Shown: positions 1 to 8,220 of the stretch, piece after piece
Layout: each line of letters begins with the position of its first letter
Numbering within the stretch: position 1 is the first letter of the stretch
From: Mesorhizobium loti
GTDB taxonomy: Bacteria; Pseudomonadota; Alphaproteobacteria; Rhizobiales; Rhizobiaceae
Direction: 5' to 3'
Length of the DNA: 64,000 bases
Assembly (NCBI GenBank): GCA_014189435.1
Contig: CP050293.1
Coordinates: 1,865,001-1,929,000, forward strand
Notes under the pieces: model-generated
Databases searched by the model: none
Told to the model about the DNA's origin: nothing
What the model saw: the letters and a program-made list of their open reading frames with translations, nothing else
Program-made: the position numbers and the translations under genes

Positions 1-392
1 ACGATGCCCATGATCTCTTCATTGCCGCCATGCGAATTGACGACGATCAGCTTGCGCACGCCGGCGCGCGCGATCGAGAGGCCAAGTTCGGTCCAGGCTT
101 CAACCAGCGTCGTTGCCGGCAGAGTAAGAGTGCCCGGCGCGTGAAGATGCTCGTTCGACTTGCCCACCGCCTGCACCGGCAGGATACGGATGTCGAGGTC
201 GTCGGGCAGGCGCGAAATGACAGTGTCGAGCATGCCGTTCATGATCGAAGTGTCGGTCGAAACCGGCAGATGCGGACCATGCTGCTCGATCGCCGCCACC
301 GGCAGCACGGCGATGGTCGCCTCCGGGTCGATCGAGGCGTATTCGGTGGTCCGGTAGTCGCCCCACCACACACGTCTTTTTGTTTCGTTCAT
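1..392 (-). CDS. Creatininase-family amidohydrolase (partial, N-terminal 130 residues)
   Basis: The reading frame starts at ATG 392 on the minus strand and runs off the window at base 1, so only the N-terminal half is visible. It shows the metal-binding signature of the creatininase family, an E-Q-H-G-P-H-L-P stretch followed by an Asp in VSTDT (about residues 37-49), and the later NSHGGN motif near residue 120. Family members are Mn/Zn hydrolases that open cyclic amides such as creatinine, or act on formamide intermediates of flavin-type biosynthesis. The cytosine-deaminase-like gene and the importer nearby favour a catabolic role, but the substrate cannot be read from the sequence. Confidence 0.85.
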   Translation of the reverse strand, partial: MNETKRRVWWGDYRTTEYASIDPEATIAVLPVAAIEQHGPHLPVSTDTSIMNGMLDTVISRLPDDLDIRILPVQAVGKSNEHLHAPGTLTLPATTLVEAWTELGLSIARAGVRKLIVVNSHGGNEEIMGI

Positions 393-423
393 TTCGAGCC
401 TCGACGGAATTGATCTGGCGTCG

Positions 424-550
424 GCGCTGCCCCTCACCCTTACCCTCTCCCTGTGAAGAACGGGGAGAGGGGGCGCCAGCGTTGGAGCTTCACCCTTCTC
501 CCCGTCACTATACGGGGAGAAGGTGCCGGCAGGCGGATGAGGGGCAGCGC
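424..550. repeat. 127-bp palindromic intergenic mosaic element (RIME-like)
   Basis: The element is bounded by a perfect 13-bp inverted repeat: GCGCTGCCCCTCA at 424-436 and its complement at 538-550. The right arm contains a hairpin (494-523) with arms CCTTCTCCCCGT and ACGGGGAGAAGG. The same right arm, differing at one base in the part compared, recurs at about 4118-4173. Such elements are common between genes in rhizobial genomes. It fills most of the gap between the creatininase and RidA genes, and I see no gene in that gap. Confidence 0.85.
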
Positions 551-615
551 AGACTTTGGTGTGGTGTAGCTTCAGATTGCCAGCCTGTCGATTCGTAGCG
601 CCTCGCTTAGGCCGA

Positions 616-999
616 TCACCCGGCCGCGATCGCTTCGACCTCGACCTTGAATTCGGGCCGGGCAAATCCCGAGACGATCATCAGCGTCGATGCCGGCGCG
701 GGGCTGGAAAACAGCCGGTCGCGAACGTCCATATACGGCCGCAGATGCGCGCGGTCGGTGACATAGGCGTTGATGCGCACGATGTCTTGCAGACCCAGCC
801 CAGCTTCGCCTAGCACCGCTTCGATGTTGCGGAAACAAAGTTCGGCCTGCGCGCCGGCGTCTTCCGGTATCTGATCGTCCGCGGTGATGGCGACCTGACC
901 CGAGCACAGCACCAGCCGCTTACCCGCTGGCACCTCGACGCCGTGGCTGTAGCGGGCAAAGGGCTGCTTGATCGACTTCGGGGTGAGGAATTTGAACAT
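616..999 (-). CDS. ridA: RidA family enamine/imine deaminase-like protein
   Basis: A 127-residue protein of normal YjgF/YER057c/UK114 length. The start at 999 (MFKFLTPKSIKQ) is preferred over a longer frame because a GGAG lies about 6 bases upstream. The family hallmarks are present: LCSGQVAI near the N-terminus, an internal Asn-Ala-Tyr-Val segment, and a C-terminal FARPEFKVEVEAIAAG where the family has a conserved Arg and Glu. RidA proteins are cytosolic trimers that hydrolyse reactive enamine/imine intermediates. RidA genes often sit in amine or pyrimidine breakdown loci such as the one that follows. It is transcribed away from the ABC transporter genes, so the link is by proximity only. 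Confidence 0.85.
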   Translation of the reverse strand: MFKFLTPKSIKQPFARYSHGVEVPAGKRLVLCSGQVAITADDQIPEDAGAQAELCFRNIEAVLGEAGLGLQDIVRINAYVTDRAHLRPYMDVRDRLFSSPAPASTLMIVSGFARPEFKVEVEAIAAG

Positions 1000-1263
1000 C
1001 GCAATCTCCGGTTTGGCGCAGCCTAAGGCCTGACCCATTGCACCTTCAAGATGGCGGTGCATGTTGCCCGGGCGATTGTGGACAGGCGTTCAAAAAATAG
1101 GCACGATGCCTTCCGTACAGCATGACCCGTCCGCCCTTGGCAGTGCAATGCCTTTCAAGCGGGCGGTCCCGGCGCAAGGCGCCGGTGGCATGTGTCTTGC
1201 TTCTTGAATCTTTGGTGTCGAGCCTGGCGCGTGGCGCGCCGGAGCAAACAAAGGGTGGTGTCG

Positions 1264-2268
1264 ATGTACGGAAGACAGAAGATCTCGGTGGCGGTTGTGG
1301 CCTTGCTTGCAGCCAGCACGCTGGGTGCGGCTGCGAATGAAAAAGTCACCTTCGGCACCAACTGGTTGGCCGAGCCGGAACATGGCGGATATTATCAGTC
1401 CGTGGCGGACGGCACCTACGCTGCCTGCGGCCTCGACGTCACCATCATGCAGGGCGGTCCGCAGGTCAGCGGCCGGCCGATGCTGCTTGCCGGCAAGATC
1501 GATTTCTACATGGGCGGCAATCTGTTGTCGGCTTTCGATGCCGTCCAGCAAGGCATTCCGATGCGCGTGGTGGCGGCGGATTTCCAGAAGGACCCGCAGG
1601 TCATCATGTCCCACCCCGGCGAGGGGCTCGACAAATGGGAGGACCTGAAGAACGCCGACCAGTACATATTGGGCGACGAGGGCGTGCAGACCTTCTTCCA
1701 GTGGATGGTCATCGAACTCGGCTTCGACGCCTCCAAGCGCGCGCCTTACACCTACAACACCGCTCCCTTCCTCGCCAACAAGAAGTCGATCCAGCAGGGC
1801 TACGTCACCTCCGAACCATTCGCGGTCAAGAAGGAGGGCGGCTTCGTGCCGAACCAGTTCCTGCTTGCCGACTATGGCTGGGACACCTACTCGACGACGA
1901 TCGAGGTGATGCAGGACACGATCGACAAGAAGCCGGAGGTGGTCCAGTGCTTCGTCGATGGCTCGGCCAAGGGTTGGTACAAATATCTCTACGGCGACAA
2001 CAAGGCCGCCAACGACATGATCAAGAAAGACAATCCCGACATGAGCGACGAGCAGATCGCGTTCTCGATCGAGCAGATGAAGAAGTTCGGCCTGGCCGAT
2101 TCCGGCGACACCGAAAAGCTCGGCATCGGCGCCATGACCGACGAGCGGGTCAAGAGTTTTTACGACAAGATGGTCAAGGCCAAGGTCACGCCTGACGGCA
2201 TCGACATCAAGAAGGCCTACACGCTGACCTTCGTCAACAAGGGCGTCGGGCTCGACCTGAAGAAATAG
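1264..2268 (+). CDS. ABC transporter substrate-binding protein, NMT1/THI5-like
   Basis: A 334-residue periplasmic binding protein. A Sec signal peptide is visible in the first 25 residues (charged MYGRQK, hydrophobic VAVVALLAASTLG, cleavage around GAAANE), with no lipobox Cys. ATG 1264 is chosen over upstream in-frame ATG 1192 because it gives a clean signal peptide and has a purine-rich GGGTGG upstream. The mature protein resembles NMT1/THI5-type proteins, which bind thiamine pyrimidine precursors, sulfonates or other small heterocycles. The ATPase starts 12 bases later and the permease follows, so this is the capture component of the import system. The ligand is unknown; the deaminase downstream suggests a heterocyclic or amide compound. 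Confidence 0.85.
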   Translation: MYGRQKISVAVVALLAASTLGAAANEKVTFGTNWLAEPEHGGYYQSVADGTYAACGLDVTIMQGGPQVSGRPMLLAGKIDFYMGGNLLSAFDAVQQGIPMRVVAADFQKDPQVIMSHPGEGLDKWEDLKNADQYILGDEGVQTFFQWMVIELGFDASKRAPYTYNTAPFLANKKSIQQGYVTSEPFAVKKEGGFVPNQFLLADYGWDTYSTTIEVMQDTIDKKPEVVQCFVDGSAKGWYKYLYGDNKAANDMIKKDNPDMSDEQIAFSIEQMKKFGLADSGDTEKLGIGAMTDERVKSFYDKMVKAKVTPDGIDIKKAYTLTFVNKGVGLDLKK

Positions 2269-2280
2269 GCCGGTCCCGGC

Positions 2281-3105
2281 ATGATAAGGGAAAAGGTGGC
2301 GCAAGCGCCGGCCTCGGACGTTGCTTCGACATTGCTGGCGCTGAGAGGCGTCGGCAAGGTCTTCTCCAACGGCGTGACGGCGCTGAGCGACGTCAACCTG
2401 ACGATCCGGGAAGGCGATTTCCTCAGCCTGCTCGGGCCGTCGGGTTGCGGCAAGTCGACAGCGCTGCGGCTGATCGCCGGCCTGTCGACGCCAACCTCCG
2501 GCGTGCTTGATTGGCGCGGCGGCGGCTCGCTTGACCGCTCGAACATCGGCTTCGTCTTCCAGGAGCCGACGCTGCTGCCCTGGGCCAGCGTCTTCGACAA
2601 TGTCTGGCTGCCGCTGCGGCTGAAGGGCATCAGCCGCGCCAAGGCGGCACCAGCGGTAACGGAAATGCTGGCGCGGGTTCACCTGACCAGTTTCGAAGAC
2701 GCGGTGCCACGCGAACTGTCCGGCGGCATGAAGATGCGCGTTTCCATTGCGCGCGCCATGGTCACCAAACCGCGCGTGCTGTTGATGGACGAGCCGTTCG
2801 CGGCGCTCGACGAGATCACTCGCTTCAAGCTCAACAACGATCTCTTGGAACTGTGGCAGGACGAACGCTTCACGGTCGTCTTCGTCACCCACAGCGTCTT
2901 TGAAAGCGTGTTCCTCTCCAACCGCGTCGTCGTCATGGCGGCGCGGCCGGGCAGAGTGTTCGACGAACTCGCCATCGAGGCCTCCTATCCGCGCGACGAG
3001 GTGTTTCGCACCTCGCCTGACTATGCGGCACTGTGCCGTCAGACCTCCGATGTGCTGGTCCAGGCCATCAATTCAACAGCAGGCGCGCATCATGACGGCC
3101 ATTGA
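2281..3105 (+). CDS. ABC transporter ATP-binding protein (nitrate/taurine/HMP type)
   Basis: A 274-residue nucleotide-binding subunit. The Walker A motif GPSGCGKST is at residues 52-60, the Q-loop Gln near 94, the LSGGM signature at 146-150, Walker B VLLMDE at 166-171, and the H-loop His in FVTHS. This is the full set for an active ABC ATPase. Length and motifs match the SsuB/TauB/ThiZ group that pairs with NMT1-type binding proteins. It starts 12 bases after the binding-protein gene and overlaps the permease start by 14 bases, so the three genes form one operon. Confidence 0.92.
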   Translation: MIREKVAQAPASDVASTLLALRGVGKVFSNGVTALSDVNLTIREGDFLSLLGPSGCGKSTALRLIAGLSTPTSGVLDWRGGGSLDRSNIGFVFQEPTLLPWASVFDNVWLPLRLKGISRAKAAPAVTEMLARVHLTSFEDAVPRELSGGMKMRVSIARAMVTKPRVLLMDEPFAALDEITRFKLNNDLLELWQDERFTVVFVTHSVFESVFLSNRVVVMAARPGRVFDELAIEASYPRDEVFRTSPDYAALCRQTSDVLVQAINSTAGAHHDGH

Positions 3106-3943
3106 CGAGCGCGTGCTCGAACTCGACCCCGAGGAAGCGCGCCGCGTGCGCCAGGAGCGGTTCGAGCGGATCGGCCGCTGGGTGCTGCCGCTGGCGATCA
3201 TGATCCTGGCGATCTGGCTGTGGGATCGCATCTGCGTCTGGAACGCGATTCCGCAATACATCCTGCCGCGCCCCGGCGTGGTGCTGTGGACGCTCTACAA
3301 CGATGCCGGCCTGCTGTTCTCCTCACTGCTGGTCACCTTGCGCATTACCTTCCTCAGCCTGGCGCTGGCGGTCATCGGCGGGGTCGGGCTGGCGGTGCTG
3401 TTCGCGCAATCGAAATGGGTCGAGATGTCGTTCTTCCCCTTCGCCATCGTGCTGCAGGTGACGCCGATCGTGGCGATCTTTCCGCTCATCAACATCTATG
3501 TGAACGACCAGACGACCAAGCTTCTGCTGTGCGCCTGGATCGTCGCCTTCTTTCCGATCCTGTCCAACACCACGCTTGGCCTCAACTCCGTCGACCGCAA
3601 TCTGCGCGACATGTTCAAGCTCAATGGCGCGACGCGCTGGCAGCAATTGCGCTATCTCAGGCTGCCGGCGGCGATGCCCTATTTCCTTGGCGGGCTGAAG
3701 ATCGCCGGCGGCCTGTCGCTGATCGGCGCCGTGGTGGCCGAGTTCGTCGCCGGCACCACTGGCCAGTCGTCGGGCCTTGCCTCGCGCATCATCGAGGCCG
3801 GCTACCGGCTCAACGCGCCGCGGCTGTTCGCGGCGCTGTTCCTGATCTCGCTCACCGGCATTTTGATCTTCCTCGTGCTGTCGCTGATTTCGCATCTCAT
3901 TTTGCGGCGCTGGCACGAAAGCGCACTGAAGCAGGAGCGGTGA
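3092..3943 (+). CDS. ABC transporter permease (SsuC/TauC-like)
   Basis: A 283-residue inner-membrane permease. ATG 3092 is chosen because it overlaps the end of the ATPase gene by 14 bases, as expected for coupled translation, and gives the usual short cytosolic N-terminus before the first membrane helix (LPLAIMILAIWLW). About six hydrophobic segments follow. The EAA-type loop that contacts the ATPase is recognisable around FKLNGATRWQQLRYLRLPAAMPYF. It would form the transmembrane channel of the importer encoded at 1264-3943. Confidence 0.9.
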   Translation: MTAIDERVLELDPEEARRVRQERFERIGRWVLPLAIMILAIWLWDRICVWNAIPQYILPRPGVVLWTLYNDAGLLFSSLLVTLRITFLSLALAVIGGVGLAVLFAQSKWVEMSFFPFAIVLQVTPIVAIFPLINIYVNDQTTKLLLCAWIVAFFPILSNTTLGLNSVDRNLRDMFKLNGATRWQQLRYLRLPAAMPYFLGGLKIAGGLSLIGAVVAEFVAGTTGQSSGLASRIIEAGYRLNAPRLFAALFLISLTGILIFLVLSLISHLILRRWHESALKQER

Positions 3944-3993
3944 TGGTCTTTTGTGTTTTGGTCGAAAGCTGGCTCTCGCCCATACCGCCGTTG

Positions 3994-4173
3994 GCGCCGC
4001 CCCTCATCGCCCTGCCGGGCACTTCTCCCCGTATAGTGACGGGGAGAAGGACGCCATCATCAAGGGTTTCGCCAATCACCGGCGTCGCAGCAAAGGCGCA
4101 ATCGTTGCGCCCAAGTCCCTTCTCCCCGTCACTATACGGGGAGAAGGTGCCGGTAGGCGGATGAGGGGCAGCG
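3994..4173. repeat. 180-bp RIME-like element ending exactly at a start codon
   Basis: The left end (GCGCCGCCCCTCA, from 3994) and right end (TGAGGGGCAGCG, to 4173) are imperfect inverted repeats that continue inward for about 55 bases. They include two hairpins, at 4022-4049 and 4118-4147, with CTTCTCCCCGT arms. The right arm is nearly identical to that of the element at 424-550. The element ends at the base before ATG 4174, so its terminal GAGGGG sits where the ribosome binding site of the amidohydrolase gene should be. Confidence 0.8.
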
Positions 4174-5487
4174 ATGACCTCCGCAGTCATTCCAGAAACC
4201 GGCCAATTCGTACTTTCCAACGTTCGGGTTCATGCATCCGTTACGCCCGACCTTGCCACCACCTTCGACAGCGATGGCTTTGCGCTTGCCGACATAGCCG
4301 TCGCTGACGGCAAGGTCGCAGGCATCATCGCGCATGGGCGTGCAGCAGTGCCGGCGGACGCTGTCGATCTTGGCGGCCGCATCGTGCTGCCATGCTTCGT
4401 CGACTGCCACACGCATATCGACAAGGGTCATATCTGGCCGCGAAAACCCAATCCCGACGGCACCTTCATGGGCGCGCTGAATGCCGCCGGCGCCGACCGC
4501 GTCGCGCGCTGGAGCGCCGAGGACCTTGCCAAACGCATGGATTTCTCGCTGCGCTCAGCCTACGCGCATGGCACCAGGGCGCTGCGCACTCACCTCGACA
4601 GCGTCGCGCCGCAGGAGGAAATCTCCTGGCCGGTGTTCGAGACGATGCGCGAGACATGGCGCGGCCGCATCGAATTGCAGGGCGCCTGCCTGCTCGGCAT
4701 CGAGGGCGTGCGCGACAGGAAATGGTTCGACAGGCTGGCAAAAAGGGTTGCCGCGGCCAAAGGCGTGCTCGGTGTGGTCACCTATATGGTGCCGGATCTC
4801 GAAGAGCTGCTCGACCATGTCTTCGCGCAAGCCATCAAGCATGGCCTCGATCTCGATTTCCATGCCGACGAGACCGACGACATTTCCGCCATATCGCTGA
4901 AGAAGATCGCCGAGGCGGCAATCTGGAATGGCTTCGAAGGCAAGATCCTTGTCGGCCATTGCTGTTCGCTGGCGCGCCAGCCGGACCTCGATGTGCTCGA
5001 CACGCTGGACAAGGTGGCGAAGGCCGGGCTCGCCGTCGTCTCGCTGCCGATGTGCAATCTCTATCTGCAGGATCGGCGCGGCGACGGCACCACGCCGCGC
5101 TGGCGTGGCGTGACGCTGCTGCACGAGATGAAGGCGAGGGGCATTCCGGTGGCGGTCGCTTCCGACAACACGCGTGATCCCTTCTACGCCTATGGCGATC
5201 TCGACATGCTGGAGGTCTACCGCATGGCGACGCGCATCCTGCACTTCGATCATCCGGTCGCCGACTGGCCGCAAGCCGTCACCGCGACGCCCGCCAAGGT
5301 GATGCGGCTCGACGGTTTCGGCACGCTGGCCGCCGGCGGCGATGCCGATTTCATCCTGTTCAAAGGTCGAAGCTGGACGGAATTGCTGTCGCGGCCCGAA
5401 TCGGATCGCATCGTCGTGCGCGCTGGGCGCGCGATCGACCGGCAACTGCCCGACTATGCCGAACTCGACGAACTGATGGTGGAATGA
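4174..5487 (+). CDS. Amidohydrolase, cytosine deaminase (CodA)-like
   Basis: A 437-residue TIM-barrel amidohydrolase. The metal site is intact: HTH pair at residues 79 and 81 (FVDCHTHIDKG), His230 and Glu233 in DFHADE, His262 in VGHCCSL, and Asp331 in ASDNTRDPFY. These correspond to His61, His63, His214, Glu217, His246 and Asp313 of E. coli CodA. The enzyme should deaminate or hydrolyse a small ring compound in the cytosol. CodA-type enzymes are known to act on cytosine and on creatinine, which is notable next to the creatininase-family gene, but the substrate is an inference. Its stop codon overlaps the first ATG of the FAD oxidase gene (TGA inside ATGATGA). Confidence 0.85.
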   Translation: MTSAVIPETGQFVLSNVRVHASVTPDLATTFDSDGFALADIAVADGKVAGIIAHGRAAVPADAVDLGGRIVLPCFVDCHTHIDKGHIWPRKPNPDGTFMGALNAAGADRVARWSAEDLAKRMDFSLRSAYAHGTRALRTHLDSVAPQEEISWPVFETMRETWRGRIELQGACLLGIEGVRDRKWFDRLAKRVAAAKGVLGVVTYMVPDLEELLDHVFAQAIKHGLDLDFHADETDDISAISLKKIAEAAIWNGFEGKILVGHCCSLARQPDLDVLDTLDKVAKAGLAVVSLPMCNLYLQDRRGDGTTPRWRGVTLLHEMKARGIPVAVASDNTRDPFYAYGDLDMLEVYRMATRILHFDHPVADWPQAVTATPAKVMRLDGFGTLAAGGDADFILFKGRSWTELLSRPESDRIVVRAGRAIDRQLPDYAELDELMVE

Positions 5488-6890
5488 TGGACGTTTCGGC
5501 GCTCAAACGCGATCTCGAAGGCCTGAAGATCGACGACAATCCGGCCATCGTCCAGCAGAAGAGCCGCGACTTCTATTGGTACAGCCCGGTGCTGAAGCAG
5601 CAGCTCGACCATGTCACCGGCGATTTGATCGTGACGCCGAAGACCGAGGCCGAACTGATCCGCGTGCTTGCCGCCTGTCACCGCCACGGCGTGCCGGTGA
5701 CACCGCGCGGCAGCGGCACCGGCAATTACGGCCAGGCGATGCCGCTCTCCGGCGGCGTCGTGCTCAACCTTGCCGAGATGAACGAGATCAAGTCGATCGC
5801 GCCGGGTCGCGTTGTGACCGGACCGGGGGCGATCCTGGCCGATATCGACAAGGCGACGCGGGCGCATTCCGGGCAGGAGCTGCGGCTGTCACCGTCCACC
5901 TACAACACCGCCTCGATCGGCGGCTTCATCGCCGGCGGTTCGGGCGGCGTCGGCTCGATCAATTTCGGCGGCCTGCGCGATTTCGGCAATGTGCTGCGGC
6001 TGCGCGTGGTGACCATGGAGGCCGAGCCGAAAGCACTCGAACTCACCGGCGAGGACCTGCACAAGGTGACCCATGCCTACGGCACCAACGGCATCATCAC
6101 CGAAGTCGAGATGCCGCTGACCGCTGCTTATGACTGGGTCGACGTCATCGTCGGCTTCGACGCTTTCATGGATGCGGCCCGCTACGGCAATGCGCTGGCC
6201 TGCCAGGACGGCATCCTGACCAAGCTGATCACGCCGATAGCCGCACCCGTGCCGCAGCTCTATTTCAAGCGGCACCAGAAATTCTTCCGGGAAGGGCAGA
6301 GCATATGCGTCGTCATGGTGGCGCAGCATGGGCTGGATGCCTTCCTGGCCTTCACCCGGCGTGCCGGCGGCGAGGTGATCTACAATGCAGCCACAGCGAC
6401 GCCGGATGAGAAAAAGGGCCTGCCGCCGGCCTATGAGCTGGCCTGGAACCACACGACGCTGAGGGCGCTGCGCGTCGATCCTTCGATTACCTATCTGCAG
6501 TCGCTCTATCCCTTCCCCAATCAGCTTGCGCTGGTCGAGAAGATGGATGCGATGTTTCCAGGCGAGGTGTTCTCGCATCTGGAATTCGTGCGGCTGGACG
6601 GCAACATCACCTGCTTTGGCCTGCCGCTGGTGAAGTTCACCAGCGAGGCGCGGCTCGACGAGATCGTGCGCCTGCATGAGGAGAACGGCTGCCCGATCTT
6701 CAATCCGCATCGCTACACGCTGGAAGAGGGCGGCATGAAGCAGACCGACGCGGTGCAGCTTGCCTTCAAGCGCGAGACCGATCCGCAAGGCCTGCTCAAC
6801 CCAGGCAAGATGATCGCCTGGGAGAACCCGGATTATGATTACCGTTCGGGCCGGACTTTTCTGTTCAAGGGGCTGCAGAAGGCCGGCTGA
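5484..6890 (+). CDS. FAD-binding oxidase, PCMH/FAD-linked oxidase type
   Basis: A 468-residue flavoprotein of the vanillyl-alcohol-oxidase/glycolate oxidase superfamily. The N-terminal FAD domain shows TPRGSGTGNYGQ (about residues 74-85), which binds the flavin phosphate, and GGFIAGGSGGVGS near 150. The C-terminus ends with the family-typical DPQGLLNPGKMI. Two adjacent ATG codons (5484, 5487) overlap the stop of the preceding gene, so translation is coupled. The gene also overlaps the following oxidoreductase by one base. It probably oxidises a hydroxy-acid or related product of the upstream deaminase; the substrate is not known. Confidence 0.8.
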   Translation: MMDVSALKRDLEGLKIDDNPAIVQQKSRDFYWYSPVLKQQLDHVTGDLIVTPKTEAELIRVLAACHRHGVPVTPRGSGTGNYGQAMPLSGGVVLNLAEMNEIKSIAPGRVVTGPGAILADIDKATRAHSGQELRLSPSTYNTASIGGFIAGGSGGVGSINFGGLRDFGNVLRLRVVTMEAEPKALELTGEDLHKVTHAYGTNGIITEVEMPLTAAYDWVDVIVGFDAFMDAARYGNALACQDGILTKLITPIAAPVPQLYFKRHQKFFREGQSICVVMVAQHGLDAFLAFTRRAGGEVIYNAATATPDEKKGLPPAYELAWNHTTLRALRVDPSITYLQSLYPFPNQLALVEKMDAMFPGEVFSHLEFVRLDGNITCFGLPLVKFTSEARLDEIVRLHEENGCPIFNPHRYTLEEGGMKQTDAVQLAFKRETDPQGLLNPGKMIAWENPDYDYRSGRTFLFKGLQKAG

Positions 6891-7470
6891 TGAACATCCT
6901 TGTCCTCTACGCCCATCCGGTCGAGACCAGCTATAATGCCGGCCTGCACCGGATGATCGTCGAGCGGTTGACGGCGGCGGGCCATACGGTCGACGACTGC
7001 GATCTCCATGCCGAGGATTTCGATCCGCGGCTGACGCGCCAGGAGCGGCTGGACTATCACAATCAGCGTGGCCCCGCCGATGCGGTTGCGCCTTACGTCG
7101 AGCGCCTGCTGCGGGCGGATGCGCTGGTGCTCTCCTATCCGGTCTGGAACTATGGCTTTCCGGCGATCCTGAAGGGCTTTTTCGATCGCGTCTTCCTGCC
7201 CGGCGTGTCGTTCAAGCTGGTCGACGGCAAGGTGCAGCCGTCGCTGCACAACATAAAAAAGTTGCGGCGGTGACCACCTATGGCGGCAGCCGCTTCCGCG
7301 CCATGCTGATGGGCGATCCGCCGCGCAGGCTGATCAAGCGGATGCTGCGCGCCACCGTAAAACCCGGCGCGCCGGTGACCTACCTCGCGCACTACGCGAT
7401 GAACCTGTCTACCGACCAAACGCGCAAGGCTTTCACGGCCAAGGTCGCGGCCAGCATGGACGCCTTCTGA
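6890..7470 (+). CDS. NAD(P)H oxidoreductase (NQO1/flavodoxin fold), read through a -1 frameshift
   Basis: The first frame (6890-7273) gives 127 residues beginning MNILVLYAHPVE and stops early. The missing C-terminal part (TTYGGSRFRAMLMG to the end) is in the -1 frame and ends at 7470. The switch coincides with A AAA AAG at 7255-7261, in the correct phase for the classical -1 slippery heptamer. A slip there gives NIKKVAAVTTYGG and a 193-residue protein, matching the 195-residue paralogue that follows. Either this is programmed frameshifting, or one A has been lost from a run of seven in the genome or the assembly. The family reduces quinones or flavins with NAD(P)H. Neighbouring stop/start codons overlap on both sides. 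Confidence 0.75.
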
Positions 7471-8057
7471 TGCGCGCGCTGGTGGTCTACTGCCATCCGG
7501 TGCCCGAGAGCTTTTGCGCCGCCATACGCGACACCGCCGTGGACGTGCTGAAGGCGAGGGGCTGGGAGGTGCGGCTGCTCGACCTCTATGCCGAGAAATT
7601 CGACCCAGTGATGGGCTGCGACGAGCGGCGCTCCTACAACGACCAGGCGCCGCAGGATCCAGCGCTGAGGCCGCATTTCGAGCTGCTCAACTGGGCCGAA
7701 GCGATCCTGTTCGTCTATCCGACCTGGTGGTACGGGCTGCCGGCGATGCTGAAGGGCTGGCTCGACCGGGTGTGGGCAACGGACGTCGCCTTCAAGCTGC
7801 CGGCCGGCAAAGGCCGGATCAAGTCGCTGATGACGCATGTGACCAGGGTCGGCGTCATCACCACTTGCGGTGCGCCGACCTGGTGGAGCGTCGTCGTCGG
7901 CCAGCCGGGACGCAAGACCCTTTTGCGCGGCATGCGGGCACTGTGCGCGACGCGCTGCCGGACCTTTTTCCTGGCGCACTATCTGATGGATGCTTCGACG
8001 CCGACGACGCGGGCGGCGTTTCTGGCGAAGGTGCGAGCGAAGCTGGAAAGGTTTTGA
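7470..8057 (+). CDS. NAD(P)H oxidoreductase, NQO1/flavodoxin-fold family
   Basis: A 195-residue flavodoxin-fold reductase. It begins MRALVVYCHPVPESF, the usual N-terminal flavin-binding segment, and carries YPTWWYGLPAMLKGWLDRVW (about 85-104), the family signature that packs on the isoalloxazine ring. It is a paralogue of the split gene just upstream and starts on the last base of that gene (TGATG). It is the last gene of the operon from the ABC transporter onward. It may regenerate reduced flavin or reduce a quinone-like intermediate; the exact role is unknown. Confidence 0.87.
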   Translation: MRALVVYCHPVPESFCAAIRDTAVDVLKARGWEVRLLDLYAEKFDPVMGCDERRSYNDQAPQDPALRPHFELLNWAEAILFVYPTWWYGLPAMLKGWLDRVWATDVAFKLPAGKGRIKSLMTHVTRVGVITTCGAPTWWSVVVGQPGRKTLLRGMRALCATRCRTFFLAHYLMDASTPTTRAAFLAKVRAKLERF

Positions 8058-8061
8058 GTTC

Positions 8062-8215
8062 CTTACCCTCCCCCTTGTGGGGAGGGTCGCGCAGCAAAAG
8101 TCGCGAAGGCGGCTTTTGCGAAGCGGGGTGGGGGTCTCGTAGGGCGCTACCCCGTCTCGCAATCTCCGCTTCGCTCCGACTGCGAGCCGACCCTCCCCAC
8201 AAGGGGGAGGGTAAG
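8062..8215. repeat. 154-bp element with perfect 28-bp terminal inverted repeats
   Basis: Bases 8062-8089 and 8188-8215 are exact reverse complements over 28 bases. Each arm is itself a near-palindrome around CCCTCCCC...GGGGAGGG. The 98-base interior has further inverted segments and no ORF. No clear target-site duplication flanks it. It lies between the convergent ends of the oxidoreductase gene and the DMGDH-type gene, so the hairpins could also work as a bidirectional transcription end. It differs in sequence from the elements at 424 and 3994. Confidence 0.85.
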
Positions 8216-8220
8216 AGGCA

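Noticed and set aside
1090..2892. A 600-codon open frame on the minus strand across the ABC transporter genes
   Set aside because: It is antisense to the binding-protein and ATPase genes, which have clear motifs and signal peptide; its own translation is low-complexity and domain-free.
8062..8215. CRISPR-like repeat unit or IS remnant
   Set aside because: There is only one inverted pair with no spaced direct repeats and no transposase fragment.
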